In this document: positions 1 to 8,097 of the stretch, piece by piece
How the letters are laid out: the number at the start of each line of letters is the position of its first letter
How positions within the stretch are numbered: the first letter of the stretch is position 1
Notes under the pieces: generated by a model
What the model was told of the DNA's origin: nothing
The model's input: only the letters and a program-made list of their open reading frames with translations
Databases searched by the model: none
Assembly: GCF_001886715.1 (NCBI RefSeq)
Contig: NZ_CP018082.1
Location: 4,092,001 to 4,156,000 of the forward strand
DNA length: 64,000 nt
DNA from: Nocardia mangyaensis
Lineage (GTDB): Bacteria; Actinomycetota; Actinomycetes; Mycobacteriales; Mycobacteriaceae
Direction of reading: 5' to 3'
Program-made: the position numbers and the translations under genes

Positions 1-121
1 CGGTGACCGCGTGTTCGACCTTGATGACATCGGCGCCCCAATCGGCCAGGACCGCGCCCGCCGACGGCACGAAGCCGTACATCGCGACTTCGAGCACGCG
101 GATTCCCTCGAGCGGCCGCAC
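1..121 (-). CDS. CaiB/BaiF-family CoA-transferase, N-terminal fragment (cut by window edge)
   Basis: Reading the minus strand from a GTG at 119-121 gives VRPLEGIRVLEVAMYGFVPS, followed by a stretch ending in ADWGADVIKVEHAVTG. This is the typical opening of family III CoA-transferases (L-x-G-I-R-V-L-E, then GA-x-VIKVE). These cytosolic enzymes move CoA between carboxylic acids, or racemise 2-methylacyl-CoA. The GTG overlaps the TAG stop of the aldehyde dehydrogenase upstream (TAGTG), so the two genes are probably translationally coupled and share the promoter near 1660. Only about 40 residues are inside the window, so the catalytic Asp is not visible and the exact reaction is unknown. Confidence 0.85.
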   Translation of the reverse strand, partial: MRPLEGIRVLEVAMYGFVPSAGAVLADWGADVIKVEHAVT

Positions 122-1638
122 TACTGTGCGCCCTCGGACGCGTCACTCAACCCGACGACCGCCGCATAGGTTTTGCTCTCCAGGAACTCTTCCAGCCCGG
201 CGACACCGCTCTCGCGACCGATGCCCGACTGCTTGAAGCCACCGAAGGGTGCGTCCGGCGAAAAGTAGTTGCCGCCGTTGATGCTGAACGTGCCGCTGCG
301 GATCCGGCGAGCGACCGCGAGTGCGCGGTCGGCATCGGCACTGAACACCGCGCCGGAGAGACCGTAGATCGAGTTGTTGGCGATGCGCACGGCGTCGTCG
401 TCATCGTCGTAGGGAATCACGACGAGTACCGGGCCGAAGACCTCTTCCTGCGCGATCTCGCTGTCGGGGTCGACACCGGCGAGCAGCGTCGGCGCGTAGA
501 AGAAGCCGGGGTCGACCTTCGCACCCCCGGTGACCAGGGTGGCCCCGGCGGCGACCGCACGCTCGACCAGGCCGTGCACTTTCTCCCGCTGGCGCTCGCT
601 GATCAACGGTCCCATATACGTTTTCGGGTCGCTGGGATCACCGCTGCTGACCCAGCCGAGATTGGTGGCGACCAGCTCGACGATCTCGTCGTGGCGAGCC
701 CGCGGTACCAGCAGCCGGGAGGTCAGCGCGCAGCCCTGTCCGGCGTGGGTGCAGATGGTGAAGGCGGCGAACACGGCCGTGGTGGCGAAGTCGGCGTCGT
801 CGAGCAGGACCATGGCGGATTTGCCGCCCAGCTCGAGGAAGACCCGCTTGAGCGATTCGCTTGCCGCCGCCATGATCTGGCGGCCGACAACGGTGGAGCC
901 GGTGAACGTGATCAGGTCGACGTCGGGATGGGTGGTCATCAGCTTGCCGATCGCGATGTCGGTGGCGGACACCACGTTCACCACACCGGGCGGGATGTCG
1001 GTGTGCTCGGCGATCAATTCCCCGAGGGCGAGCGTGGCCAGCGGGGTGTCCGGGGCAGCCTTGAGCACGACCGTGCAGCCGGCGGCCAGGGCAGGCATGA
1101 GTTTGGCCAGGGCCAGCTGGTGCGGGTAGTTGTAGGCCACGATCGCCGAAACGACTCCGGCGGCTTCCTTTTCGATCCACCGCCGGTGGCGCTCCCCGCG
1201 GAGCTCGATCTCGCCGAGTTCCTCGGTCAACGAGTACCCGGGCAGCAGATCAGCGTAGTAGCGGGCGATCTCGATCGGGAGGTCGAGCTGGTTGCCGTGG
1301 GTCAGGCGCCGGGTGGCGCCGACCTCGGCGATGGTCAGCTCGCGCAGATCCTCCACGTTGTCGAGCAGCGCCCGATGGAGTTGATCCAGGCAGCGGGCCC
1401 GCAACGCGGCATCGGTCGACCAGGTGGTGGTGTCGAAGGCTCGACGGGCGGCGGCGATGGCCGCCTCGGTCTGTTCGAGCGTGGCGTCGGGGGCATGGCC
1501 GTACACCTCGCCGGTCGCCGGATTGAGCGAGGCGAACGTCTGTTCCGCCTCGACCAGCTGTCCGTCGATCAGCAGCCGCTTGGTGACCGCTGTGGTCGGC
1601 GCCGACGTGCCGACCGAGTCCGTGTCCTGGGATGACAT
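121..1638 (-). CDS. Aldehyde dehydrogenase, NAD(P)-dependent family
   Basis: The 505-residue protein has the full aldehyde dehydrogenase fold. The general-base Glu lies in FLELGGKS (about residue 269) and the catalytic Cys in HAGQGCALTSR (about residue 303). The cofactor-binding YNYPHQ and FTGST motifs and the C-terminal PFGGFKQSGIGRE motif are also present. The family oxidises an aldehyde to the acid with NAD(P)+. The ATG at 1638 follows a good GAGGAG ribosome site. It is the first gene of a minus-strand operon continuing into the CaiB gene at the window edge. The likely role is oxidising an aldehyde made from an alcohol intermediate of the island. The substrate is not predictable. Confidence 0.93.
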   Translation of the reverse strand: MSSQDTDSVGTSAPTTAVTKRLLIDGQLVEAEQTFASLNPATGEVYGHAPDATLEQTEAAIAAARRAFDTTTWSTDAALRARCLDQLHRALLDNVEDLRELTIAEVGATRRLTHGNQLDLPIEIARYYADLLPGYSLTEELGEIELRGERHRRWIEKEAAGVVSAIVAYNYPHQLALAKLMPALAAGCTVVLKAAPDTPLATLALGELIAEHTDIPPGVVNVVSATDIAIGKLMTTHPDVDLITFTGSTVVGRQIMAAASESLKRVFLELGGKSAMVLLDDADFATTAVFAAFTICTHAGQGCALTSRLLVPRARHDEIVELVATNLGWVSSGDPSDPKTYMGPLISERQREKVHGLVERAVAAGATLVTGGAKVDPGFFYAPTLLAGVDPDSEIAQEEVFGPVLVVIPYDDDDDAVRIANNSIYGLSGAVFSADADRALAVARRIRSGTFSINGGNYFSPDAPFGGFKQSGIGRESGVAGLEEFLESKTYAAVVGLSDASEGAQ

Positions 1639-1659
1639 TCCGTCTCCTCGCTGAGCGTT

Positions 1660-1696
1660 GGAAATATGATTCTCGCTTCAAGCGAACAATATATCC
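1660..1696. promoter_or_regulatory. Tandem degenerate operator upstream of the aldehyde dehydrogenase
   Basis: GGAAATATGATTCTC at 1660-1674 keeps the right half ATTCTC exactly and 4 of 6 bases of the left half GAGAAT. After a 7-base spacer a weaker copy, GCGAACAATATATCC, lies at 1682-1696. The copies start 22 bases apart, as at other promoters in this window. The site begins 22 bases upstream of the minus-strand ATG. Binding by the TetR paralogues is inferred. Confidence 0.6.
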
Positions 1697-1798
1697 GCCC
1701 GTGGCACACCATACGAGCCGAATGCCGCGACCGAGCGGCCGATTGGCGGCAGATCATCGCCAAAAGCACGTCATCAGCTCTTGCGGAGGCACTCTCGG

Positions 1799-1815
1799 CG
1801 AGAGTACGGTTCTCG
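1799..1815. promoter_or_regulatory. Palindromic operator upstream of the TauD-P450 operon
   Basis: CGAGAGTACGGTTCTCG is an inverted repeat matching the consensus GAGAAT-N3-ATTCTC, with A-to-G in the left half and A-to-G at the first base of the right half. It ends 24 bases before the dioxygenase ATG, so a bound repressor would sit on the promoter or the start of the message. The site at 31643 is almost identical (GAGAGT-AGG-GTTCTC) and similarly placed. Confidence 0.7.
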
Positions 1816-1838
1816 CAACCGGAAGGGAGATTCTTGTG

Positions 1839-2642
1839 ATGCACACTACAGCGCTGCGACCCGCGATCGGGGTGGCGGTCACCGGCGTCGCCGATCTGCA
1901 CGACGACACAGTGGTCAGCCGGTGCCTCGAGGCGCTGAAATGGCGCGGTGTGCTGGTCGTGCGCGGTCTGCACCTCGACGACGAGGCCCAGCTCGCGTTC
2001 TGCCGCGAGCTGGGCACGGTGCTGGCCCCCGGCGGCCGGGAGATCTTCACGATCACGCTCGATCCCGCGAAGAATCGGGCGGCCAAATATCTCGAGGGCA
2101 CCTTCTTCTGGCACATCGACGACACCACCAACGCGGTACCCGCCAAAGCCACCGTGCTCACGGCCCGCCACGTCGCCATGGAAGGCGGCGGCACGCAGTT
2201 CGCCAGCACCTACGCCGCCTACGAGAACCTCCCCGCCGCGGACCGCAAGCGCTACGAAAGCCTGCGGGTGGTGCACAGTTTCGAGGCATCCCAGCGCCTG
2301 GTGCATCCCGATCCGACACCCGAGCAGGTCGCGGACTGGCGTACCCAGCCGACCCACGAGACGGATCTGGTCTGGGCGCGCAAGGACGGCCGCAAGTCCC
2401 TGGTGATCGGCGCCACCGCCGATCACATCGTCGGCATGGCTCCCGACGAGAGCCGGGCGCTGCTCGACGAATTGCTCGACTGGTCGACTCAGGAGCGCTT
2501 CGGCTACACCCATGACTGGACCGTCGGCGACCTGGTGATCTGGGACAACACCGGAATCCTGCATCGGGCTCTGCCGTATCAGGCCTCCTCCGAACGCGAA
2601 CTGCACCGGACCACCCTCGCCGGCGAGGAGGCGTGGGCGTGA
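1839..2642 (+). CDS. TauD/TfdA-family Fe(II)/2-oxoglutarate-dependent dioxygenase
   Basis: The 267-residue protein has the iron-binding HxD in FFWHIDDTT (H92, D94), the distal His in GILHRALPY (about H242) and a following Arg in LHRTTL that would hold 2-oxoglutarate. The family hydroxylates an unactivated carbon, often next to a carboxylate, sulfonate or ether, with release of CO2 and succinate. The ATG at 1839 has GGAAGGGAGA upstream; an in-frame GTG at 1836 is the alternative. It is the first gene of an operon whose next gene overlaps by four bases (GTGA). It probably starts oxidation of a substrate or side chain; the substrate is unknown. Confidence 0.88.
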   Translation: MHTTALRPAIGVAVTGVADLHDDTVVSRCLEALKWRGVLVVRGLHLDDEAQLAFCRELGTVLAPGGREIFTITLDPAKNRAAKYLEGTFFWHIDDTTNAVPAKATVLTARHVAMEGGGTQFASTYAAYENLPAADRKRYESLRVVHSFEASQRLVHPDPTPEQVADWRTQPTHETDLVWARKDGRKSLVIGATADHIVGMAPDESRALLDELLDWSTQERFGYTHDWTVGDLVIWDNTGILHRALPYQASSERELHRTTLAGEEAWA

Positions 2643-3343
2643 GGACCGCAGTGGTCACCGGCGGCGGCTCGGGCATCGGGCTCGCTGTCGCACAACAACT
2701 CAGGGCCGACGGGCACCGCGTCGCCACCCTCGATCTACGGCCGACCGAGACCGAGTTCGCCTATGCCGCCGATGTCGCCGACCCCGACCAGGTGCGCGCT
2801 GCCCTCGACACGATCCGCACCGAGTTCGGCCCGGTGACGATCCTGGTCAACGCTGCGGGACTGGATGGCACCGGCCGGTTCATCGATATCGACTTCGCGC
2901 AGTGGCAGCGTGTGATCGACGTCAATCTGAACGGCGTCTACCACTGCGTGCAAGCAGTCCTGCCCGACATGCTCGCGGCCCACTGGGGTCGCATCGTCAA
3001 CATCTCCTCGTCGAGCACGCACTCGGGTCAGCCATTCATGGCCCACTATGTCTCGGCCAAGTCCGCGGTGAACGGGCTGACGAAATCCTTGGCGCTCGAG
3101 CTCGGCCCCGTGGGCATCACGGTCAACGCCATCCCGCCAGGTTTCATCGACACCCCGATGCTGCGCAAGGCCGAAGCGGCCGATCGGCTCGGGGGAACGA
3201 TCGACGACCACATTCGGCGCACCCCGGTGCGCCGGGTGGGCCAACCAGAGGACATCGCCGCCGCGTGTTCCTTCCTGATCTCCGAGAGCGCCGGGTACAT
3301 CACCGGGCAGATCCTCGGCGTCAATGGCGGCCGCAACACCTAG
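2639..3343 (+). CDS. Short-chain dehydrogenase/reductase (FabG-like)
   Basis: This 234-residue classical SDR has the cofactor loop GGGSGIG near the N-terminus, the NAAG motif, and the catalytic Ser with YVSAK (Y-x3-K) around residues 135-150. It ends in VNGGRNT. The family interconverts alcohols and ketones with NAD(P)(H). The start is taken as GTG 2639, which overlaps the TGA of the dioxygenase and has GAGGAG eight bases upstream; GTG 2633 is possible but too close to that site. It probably oxidises a hydroxyl made by the neighbouring oxygenases. Confidence 0.88.
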   Translation: MRTAVVTGGGSGIGLAVAQQLRADGHRVATLDLRPTETEFAYAADVADPDQVRAALDTIRTEFGPVTILVNAAGLDGTGRFIDIDFAQWQRVIDVNLNGVYHCVQAVLPDMLAAHWGRIVNISSSSTHSGQPFMAHYVSAKSAVNGLTKSLALELGPVGITVNAIPPGFIDTPMLRKAEAADRLGGTIDDHIRRTPVRRVGQPEDIAAACSFLISESAGYITGQILGVNGGRNT

Positions 3344-3361
3344 CCGCCACACCAATACACC

Positions 3362-3387
3362 AGTGCTCACCGCTTCCGGTGGGCACT
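3362..3387 (+). terminator. Stem-loop between two SDR genes
   Basis: AGTGCTCACCG and CGGTGGGCACT pair around a CTTC loop with one G-U pair. There is no T tract. It may be a partial terminator or an RNA-processing site that sets the level of the downstream SDR-ferredoxin-P450 genes relative to the two genes upstream. Confidence 0.45.
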
Positions 3388-3412
3388 CGAACACCTATCG
3401 AAGGGAATTCCC

Positions 3413-4273
3413 GTGGGACGCGTTGAGGGCAAGGTCGCCTTTATCACCGGAGCCGCACGAGGCCAGGGCCGCAGTCACGCGGTGCGCTTGGCCGCCGAGG
3501 GCGCCGACATCATCGCCGTCGATCTCTGCCAGGACATCGACTCCATTCAATATCCGCTCTCACGTCCGGAGGATCTGGACGAAACGGCTCGCCTGGTCGA
3601 GAAGTCGGGGCGGCGCATCGTCACCATCCAGGCCGATGTGCGCGACGCCGCGCAGATGCGCGACGCCGTCGCCCGCGGCGTCGAGGAACTGGGCCGCCTC
3701 GACATCGTGGTGGCCCAGGCCGGTGTTGCCGGGATGAAGGGCGAGCCGCAGTGGCAGGCCTGGACCGATGTGCTCGACACCAACCTGGTCGGTGTGCTCA
3801 ACGCCATCCACGCCGGGCTGCCGCATCTGGAAGCCGGCGCGTCGATCATCGCCACCGGATCCCTCGCCGCGCTGATGGATGTCAGCAAGGTCGACCAGCC
3901 GGGCAAGGACCCCGGCGGCGTCGCCTACATGGTCGCCAAGCGCGCGCTGTCGATGGTCGTGCACGAGCTCGCCACTCATATCGCGGCGAAGCGCATCCGC
4001 GCCAACGTCATTCACCCGACGAACTGCAACACCCCGATGTTGCAGAGCGAGCCGATGTACCGCTCGTTCCGGCCCGATCTCGAGCAGCCGACCCGCGCGG
4101 ACGCCGAACCCGCCTTCCACGCCATGCAGGCCATGCCGGTTCCCTATGTCGAGCCCGAGGACATCAGCGACGCGGTGTTGTTCCTCGCCTCCGACGAGTC
4201 CCGATTCATCACCGGCGCCCAGCTTCGGGTGGACGCGGGCGGATATCTGAAGTGGTACGACTACCACGCCTGA
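3413..4273 (+). CDS. Mycofactocin-associated SDR family oxidoreductase
   Basis: The 286-residue protein begins MGRVEGKVAFITGAARGQGR and has the insertion after the second strand (VDLCQDIDSIQYPLSRPEDL) typical of the SDR subfamily that depends on mycofactocin as external electron acceptor. The catalytic Y172-x3-K176 is in AYMVAKRA. These enzymes keep NAD tightly bound and oxidise alcohols, passing electrons to mycofactocin. The GTG at 3413 follows GAAGGGA. It is directly followed by ferredoxin and P450 genes, and a similar set lies at 58401-60807. Family assignment is firm; use of mycofactocin is inferred from the family, as no mft gene is in the window. Confidence 0.88.
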   Translation: MGRVEGKVAFITGAARGQGRSHAVRLAAEGADIIAVDLCQDIDSIQYPLSRPEDLDETARLVEKSGRRIVTIQADVRDAAQMRDAVARGVEELGRLDIVVAQAGVAGMKGEPQWQAWTDVLDTNLVGVLNAIHAGLPHLEAGASIIATGSLAALMDVSKVDQPGKDPGGVAYMVAKRALSMVVHELATHIAAKRIRANVIHPTNCNTPMLQSEPMYRSFRPDLEQPTRADAEPAFHAMQAMPVPYVEPEDISDAVLFLASDESRFITGAQLRVDAGGYLKWYDYHA

Positions 4274-4287
4274 AAGGAATTCCCGCC

Positions 4288-4479
4288 GTGAAGGTTCGAG
4301 TCGATTCCACGCGCTGCCAAGGCCACACGCTGTGCGCGATGACCGCTCCCCAATCATTCGAGCTGAGCGAGATCGACGGTCATTCGTCGCCTGTCAGCGA
4401 GAATGTCGCACCCGATCAGGAGGAGAAGGTGCGCGAAGCAGCTCACTCCTGCCCGGAACGTGCGATCGCTATTTCCTGA
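4288..4479 (+). CDS. 3Fe-4S ferredoxin, P450 redox partner
   Basis: The 63-residue protein MKVRVDSTRCQGHTLCAMTA... has the cysteine pattern CQGHTLC near the N-terminus and a third Cys in SCPERAIAIS. This is the one-cluster [3Fe-4S] type in which His occupies the usual fourth-ligand position. Such ferredoxins pass single electrons to a cytochrome P450. The gene lies 12 bases upstream of a P450, the standard pairing. The GTG start at 4288 has an AAAGGAA ribosome site. Confidence 0.92.
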   Translation: MKVRVDSTRCQGHTLCAMTAPQSFELSEIDGHSSPVSENVAPDQEEKVREAAHSCPERAIAIS

Positions 4480-4491
4480 GAGGACACCGCC

Positions 4492-5853
4492 ATGACCGCC
4501 GACGATGTAGCGACCGACGAAGCACGGAAGAAACCCCGATTCTCGTTCGATAGATTCGCCCCCGGATATCGGGACGAATTCACCGCGACCACCGAGGCCA
4601 TGCAGGACCAGTGCCCGATCGCCTGGTCCGACACCCACGACGGGCACTGGGTCGCTGCGGGCAACCGCGAGGTCTTCGAGCTCGCCCGCTGCCCGCACAT
4701 CTCCAACGACCACGATACCGCCGGGGTGCGGCGCGGATACAAGGGCATCTCCATCCCGAAAGCACCACGGGCCAGCGGGGTTCGGGGCGGCATCCTGGAG
4801 ATGGACGAGCCCGAGCATCGCGAGGTGCGCTCGGTGCTGAACCCCTATCTCTCCCCCGCCGCCGTCGCCCGGTGGATCCCGTTCATCGACGAGGTCGTGC
4901 GGGCCGCGCTCGATGAGAAGATCGAGTCGGGCCACATCGATTTCGTCGACGATCTCGCCAATATCGTGCCCGCCGTGCTGACCCTGGGCATGTTGGGTAT
5001 CCCGCTCGCGAAATGGACGATCTACAACGAGCCGGCCCACGCGTCGGTGTACACACCACCGGACTCCCCGGAGTATCCACAGGTGGCGGAGATGCACCGC
5101 ACGATGGGAATCGACCTGCTGCAGAATCTGTTCGAGATCAGGGAGAATCCGCGTCCCGGCCTGATCAACGCGATCAACAACGCGACGATGAACGGTGAGC
5201 CGCTCCCCGATCTGGAAATGCTGGGCATGCTCGGCCTGCTCATCGGCGGTGGCTTCGACACCACCACCGCGCTCACCGCGCACGCCCTGGAGTGGCTGTC
5301 GGAGAACCCGGATCAGCGCGAAATGCTGAGCCGGGAACGCGACGACCTCCTCGACTCCGCCACCGAGGAATTCCTGCGCTACTACACACCCGCACCGGGT
5401 GACGGGCGCACGATCGCCGAGGACTGCGAGGTCGTCGGCACCGAGTTCAAGGAAGGCGACCGGGTGTGGCTGTCGTGGGCGATGGCCAATCGGGATCCGG
5501 CGGTCTTCGAGGACCCGAACGAGGTCATCCTGGACCGACGGCGCAACCGGCACTACAGCTTCGGGCTCGGCATCCACCGCTGCATCGGCTCGAACGTGGC
5601 CCGCACCGTGTTCAAGCGCATGCTGCTCGCGGTTCTCGACCGGATGCCGGACTTCCGCTGCGATCCCGAGACCACGGTGCACTACGACACCATCGCGATC
5701 ATCCAGGGCATGCGCCACCTCCCGGCGACCTTCACCCCGGGCCCGCGGCTCGGGGTCGGACTCGACGAGACGCTGGCGAAGCTCCAGGCGATGTGTGACG
5801 AACAACAGCTCGCCGCACCCGTCACGGCCCACAAGGACACCAGCACATCGTGA
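4492..5853 (+). CDS. Cytochrome P450
   Basis: The 453-residue soluble bacterial P450 has the I-helix motif GGGFDTTT, the K-helix ExxR in EEFLR, and the haem-binding FGLGIHRCIGSNVAR with the Cys ligand at about residue 364. It carries out NAD(P)H-driven monooxygenation using the ferredoxin encoded just upstream. A distant reductase is needed; the reductase at 52034 looks more suited to the Rieske enzyme. The C-terminus extends about 40 residues beyond the usual end. Its TGA overlaps the GTG of the next gene. The substrate is unknown. Confidence 0.93.
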   Translation: MTADDVATDEARKKPRFSFDRFAPGYRDEFTATTEAMQDQCPIAWSDTHDGHWVAAGNREVFELARCPHISNDHDTAGVRRGYKGISIPKAPRASGVRGGILEMDEPEHREVRSVLNPYLSPAAVARWIPFIDEVVRAALDEKIESGHIDFVDDLANIVPAVLTLGMLGIPLAKWTIYNEPAHASVYTPPDSPEYPQVAEMHRTMGIDLLQNLFEIRENPRPGLINAINNATMNGEPLPDLEMLGMLGLLIGGGFDTTTALTAHALEWLSENPDQREMLSRERDDLLDSATEEFLRYYTPAPGDGRTIAEDCEVVGTEFKEGDRVWLSWAMANRDPAVFEDPNEVILDRRRNRHYSFGLGIHRCIGSNVARTVFKRMLLAVLDRMPDFRCDPETTVHYDTIAIIQGMRHLPATFTPGPRLGVGLDETLAKLQAMCDEQQLAAPVTAHKDTSTS

Positions 5854-7520
5854 GCGACGAGATCGCCGAGGCATCAGGGCGGCCGCTGCCCCTGGTGACG
5901 GCGGAGAACGAGTTCTTCTGGACCGCAGGCGCCGACGGGCGCCTGCGGATCCAGGAGTGCCGACAGTGCGCGGCCCTGATCCATCCACCACAGCCGGTGT
6001 GCCGATACTGCCGCGGGCACACCCTCGGTGTCCGCGATGTCTCCGGCTTCGCCACGCTCATCGGCTTCACCGTCAACCATCGGTTCGGGGTACCAGGGCT
6101 GACCGCGCCGTACATCGTGGCGCAGGTCGCCGTCGAGGAGGATCCCCGGGTCCGGCTCACCACCAACATCGTGGGCTGCGATCCGGCCGATCTCGTGCTG
6201 GGGATGCGGATGACGGTCGTCTTCGAGCAGGACGCGGAGGTGTGGTTGCCGCTGTTCCGGCCCACCGACGAACAGCCCGAACCCGCGCCCCTGCCCACCG
6301 ACGAGATCGAACCGCACCGGTTCGGTGAGCACGTACGGCCGATGATCGGTCGAGACAAGTTCGAGGACAAGGTCGCCATCACCGGCATCGGGATGTCGGA
6401 GATCGGTCGGCGCCTGATGGTCTCGCCGCTGTCGCTGACGATTCAGGCCTGCGAGCGCGCGGTCGCCGATGCCGGGCTCACCATGGCCGACATCGACGGC
6501 CTGTCGACCTACCCCGGTGGCGGCAATGTCGGCGGTTTCGGCGAGGGCGGGGTGAGCGCGCTCGAGGCCGCACTCGGACTTCGCCCGACCTGGTACAACG
6601 GCGGTTTCGAGACCTTCGGTCCCGGTGGGTCGGTGATCGCGGCGATGCTGGCCGTCGCCGGCGGCCTGGCCAGGCACGTGCTGTGCTTCCGGACCGTCTG
6701 GGAAGCCACCTACAACGAGTTGATCCGCGCCGGCAAGATCACGCCGGCGAGCGGACGGACCACCAGTTGGATGATGCCCTTCGGCGCCACCTCGGCCGCG
6801 CACACGTTGGCGCAGAACGCGCAACGACATTTCCACCGCTACGGCACCACGCGGGAGACGTTGGGCTGGATCGCGCTCAACCAGCGAGCCAACGCCGAAC
6901 TGAATCCGACCGCGGTGTATCGCGATCCGATGACAATGCAGGACTACCTGGAGGCCAGACCGGTCACCACCCCGTTCGGTCTCTTCGACTGTGACGTTCC
7001 CTGCGACGGCGCGGTCGCCGTGCTGGTTTCGGCGATCGACACCACCCCGGACCTGGCCAAACCGCCGGTGCGGGTGGCCGCGGTGGGTACCCAGATCCTC
7101 GAGCGCATCGAGTGGGACCAGAGCACCCTCACCCATGAACCACAGGTTCTCGGTCAAGCCGCGCACCTGTGGTCGCGCACCTCGCTGCGCCCCGCCGATG
7201 TCGATGTCGCCGAACTCTACGACGGGTTCAGCTTCAACTGCCTGTCCTGGATCGAAGCCCTCGGCTTCTGCGGCATCGGCGAGGCCAAGGACTTCCTCGA
7301 CGGCGGCAAGAACATCGCGCGCGACGGACTGCTGCCGCTCAACACCCACGGTGGTCAGCTGTCCCACGGCCGTACCCACGGCATGGGGTTGTTGCACGAG
7401 GCGGTCAGCCAGCTGCGTGGCGAGGCCGGTCCCCGGCAGGTCGCCGACGCACGCGTCGCGGTGACCAGCAGCGGCGGTCTGACCCCCAGCGGCGTCCTCC
7501 TGCTGACCAGCCAGACCTGA
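5850..7520 (+). CDS. DUF35 (zinc ribbon + OB) fused to a thiolase-fold protein, probable acyl-CoA aldolase
   Basis: The 556-residue fusion has two parts. Residues about 1-150 form a DUF35 protein: a zinc ribbon with two CxxC pairs (CRQC, CRYC) and an OB fold. Residues about 170-556 form a thiolase fold of the lipid-transfer/SCP2 group. The segment that normally holds the thiolase nucleophilic Cys (N-x-C-A-S/T-G) reads instead NGGFETFGPGGS, with no Cys. YDGFSFN and NTHGGQLSHGRTHG are kept. DUF35-Ltp2 complexes in steroid side-chain degradation are retro-aldolases lacking that Cys, so C-C cleavage of a beta-hydroxyacyl-CoA is the best guess. GTG 5850 overlaps the P450 stop (GTGA). Confidence 0.82.
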   Translation: MSDEIAEASGRPLPLVTAENEFFWTAGADGRLRIQECRQCAALIHPPQPVCRYCRGHTLGVRDVSGFATLIGFTVNHRFGVPGLTAPYIVAQVAVEEDPRVRLTTNIVGCDPADLVLGMRMTVVFEQDAEVWLPLFRPTDEQPEPAPLPTDEIEPHRFGEHVRPMIGRDKFEDKVAITGIGMSEIGRRLMVSPLSLTIQACERAVADAGLTMADIDGLSTYPGGGNVGGFGEGGVSALEAALGLRPTWYNGGFETFGPGGSVIAAMLAVAGGLARHVLCFRTVWEATYNELIRAGKITPASGRTTSWMMPFGATSAAHTLAQNAQRHFHRYGTTRETLGWIALNQRANAELNPTAVYRDPMTMQDYLEARPVTTPFGLFDCDVPCDGAVAVLVSAIDTTPDLAKPPVRVAAVGTQILERIEWDQSTLTHEPQVLGQAAHLWSRTSLRPADVDVAELYDGFSFNCLSWIEALGFCGIGEAKDFLDGGKNIARDGLLPLNTHGGQLSHGRTHGMGLLHEAVSQLRGEAGPRQVADARVAVTSSGGLTPSGVLLLTSQT

Positions 7521-7565
7521 CCCGATTCGACCGAGCCATTCCGCGCTGGCTCAGGAAGTGAACCC

Positions 7566-8069
7566 ATGGATGTGACCGATGTGGCCCCGACCCTGCTCCG
7601 GCTGGTGGTCGGCGCCACGATGATCGCGCACGGAGTCAACCACTGGCTCGGTGGTGGCCGAATCGCCGGCACCGCCCGATGGTTCGGCGGGCTCGGCCTG
7701 CGCAACGGCGTCTTGCAGGCGTGGGCGAGTGTGTTCACCGAGATCGGGGCCGGCGTACTGCTGATCCTCGGCCTCGGCACACCGCTGGCCTGCGCGGCGG
7801 TGATCGCGGTGATGCTCGTCGCCGGGCTGCTCGCCCACCGGGCGAACGGCTTCTTCGTCTTCCACGAGGGATACGAGTACGTGCTGGTGCTGGCGGTGGT
7901 CGCGCTGGCCCTCGCTTTCGTCGGGCCGGGCCGTCTCTCGATCGATCACGCCGCCGGGATCACTGTCACCGGCTGGGCCGGGGGCGGCATCGCACTCGGC
8001 GTCGCCGTGGTCTCGACCACGGGCCTGCTCGCGCTGTTCTGGCGTCCGCGGCCCGAACAGACTGCGTGA
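7566..8069 (+). CDS. DoxX-family membrane protein
   Basis: The 167-residue protein has four to five hydrophobic segments and begins LLRLVVGATMIAHGVNHWLG, the typical DoxX opening. The family consists of small integral membrane proteins, often placed near oxidoreductases, with poorly defined roles in electron transfer or redox stress. It lies between the aldolase-like gene and two dehydrogenases on the same strand, so it is co-transcribed. No catalytic motif is visible. Confidence 0.8.
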   Translation: MDVTDVAPTLLRLVVGATMIAHGVNHWLGGGRIAGTARWFGGLGLRNGVLQAWASVFTEIGAGVLLILGLGTPLACAAVIAVMLVAGLLAHRANGFFVFHEGYEYVLVLAVVALALAFVGPGRLSIDHAAGITVTGWAGGGIALGVAVVSTTGLLALFWRPRPEQTA

Positions 8070-8097
8070 GCAGCATAGTCGAACAGGAGGTGCGCTG

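Noticed and set aside
1673..1685. TCGCTTCAAGCGA near-palindrome as a separate regulatory motif
   Set aside because: It falls exactly on the inner spacer and half-sites of the tandem operator and is explained by the 22-base spacing, like TTCTCCTTCAAGGAGAA at 39530.
4354..5991. A 545-codon frame antisense to the first P450
   Set aside because: The P450, ferredoxin and DUF35 genes on the other strand have clear motifs. The antisense product has none and is an artefact of high GC.
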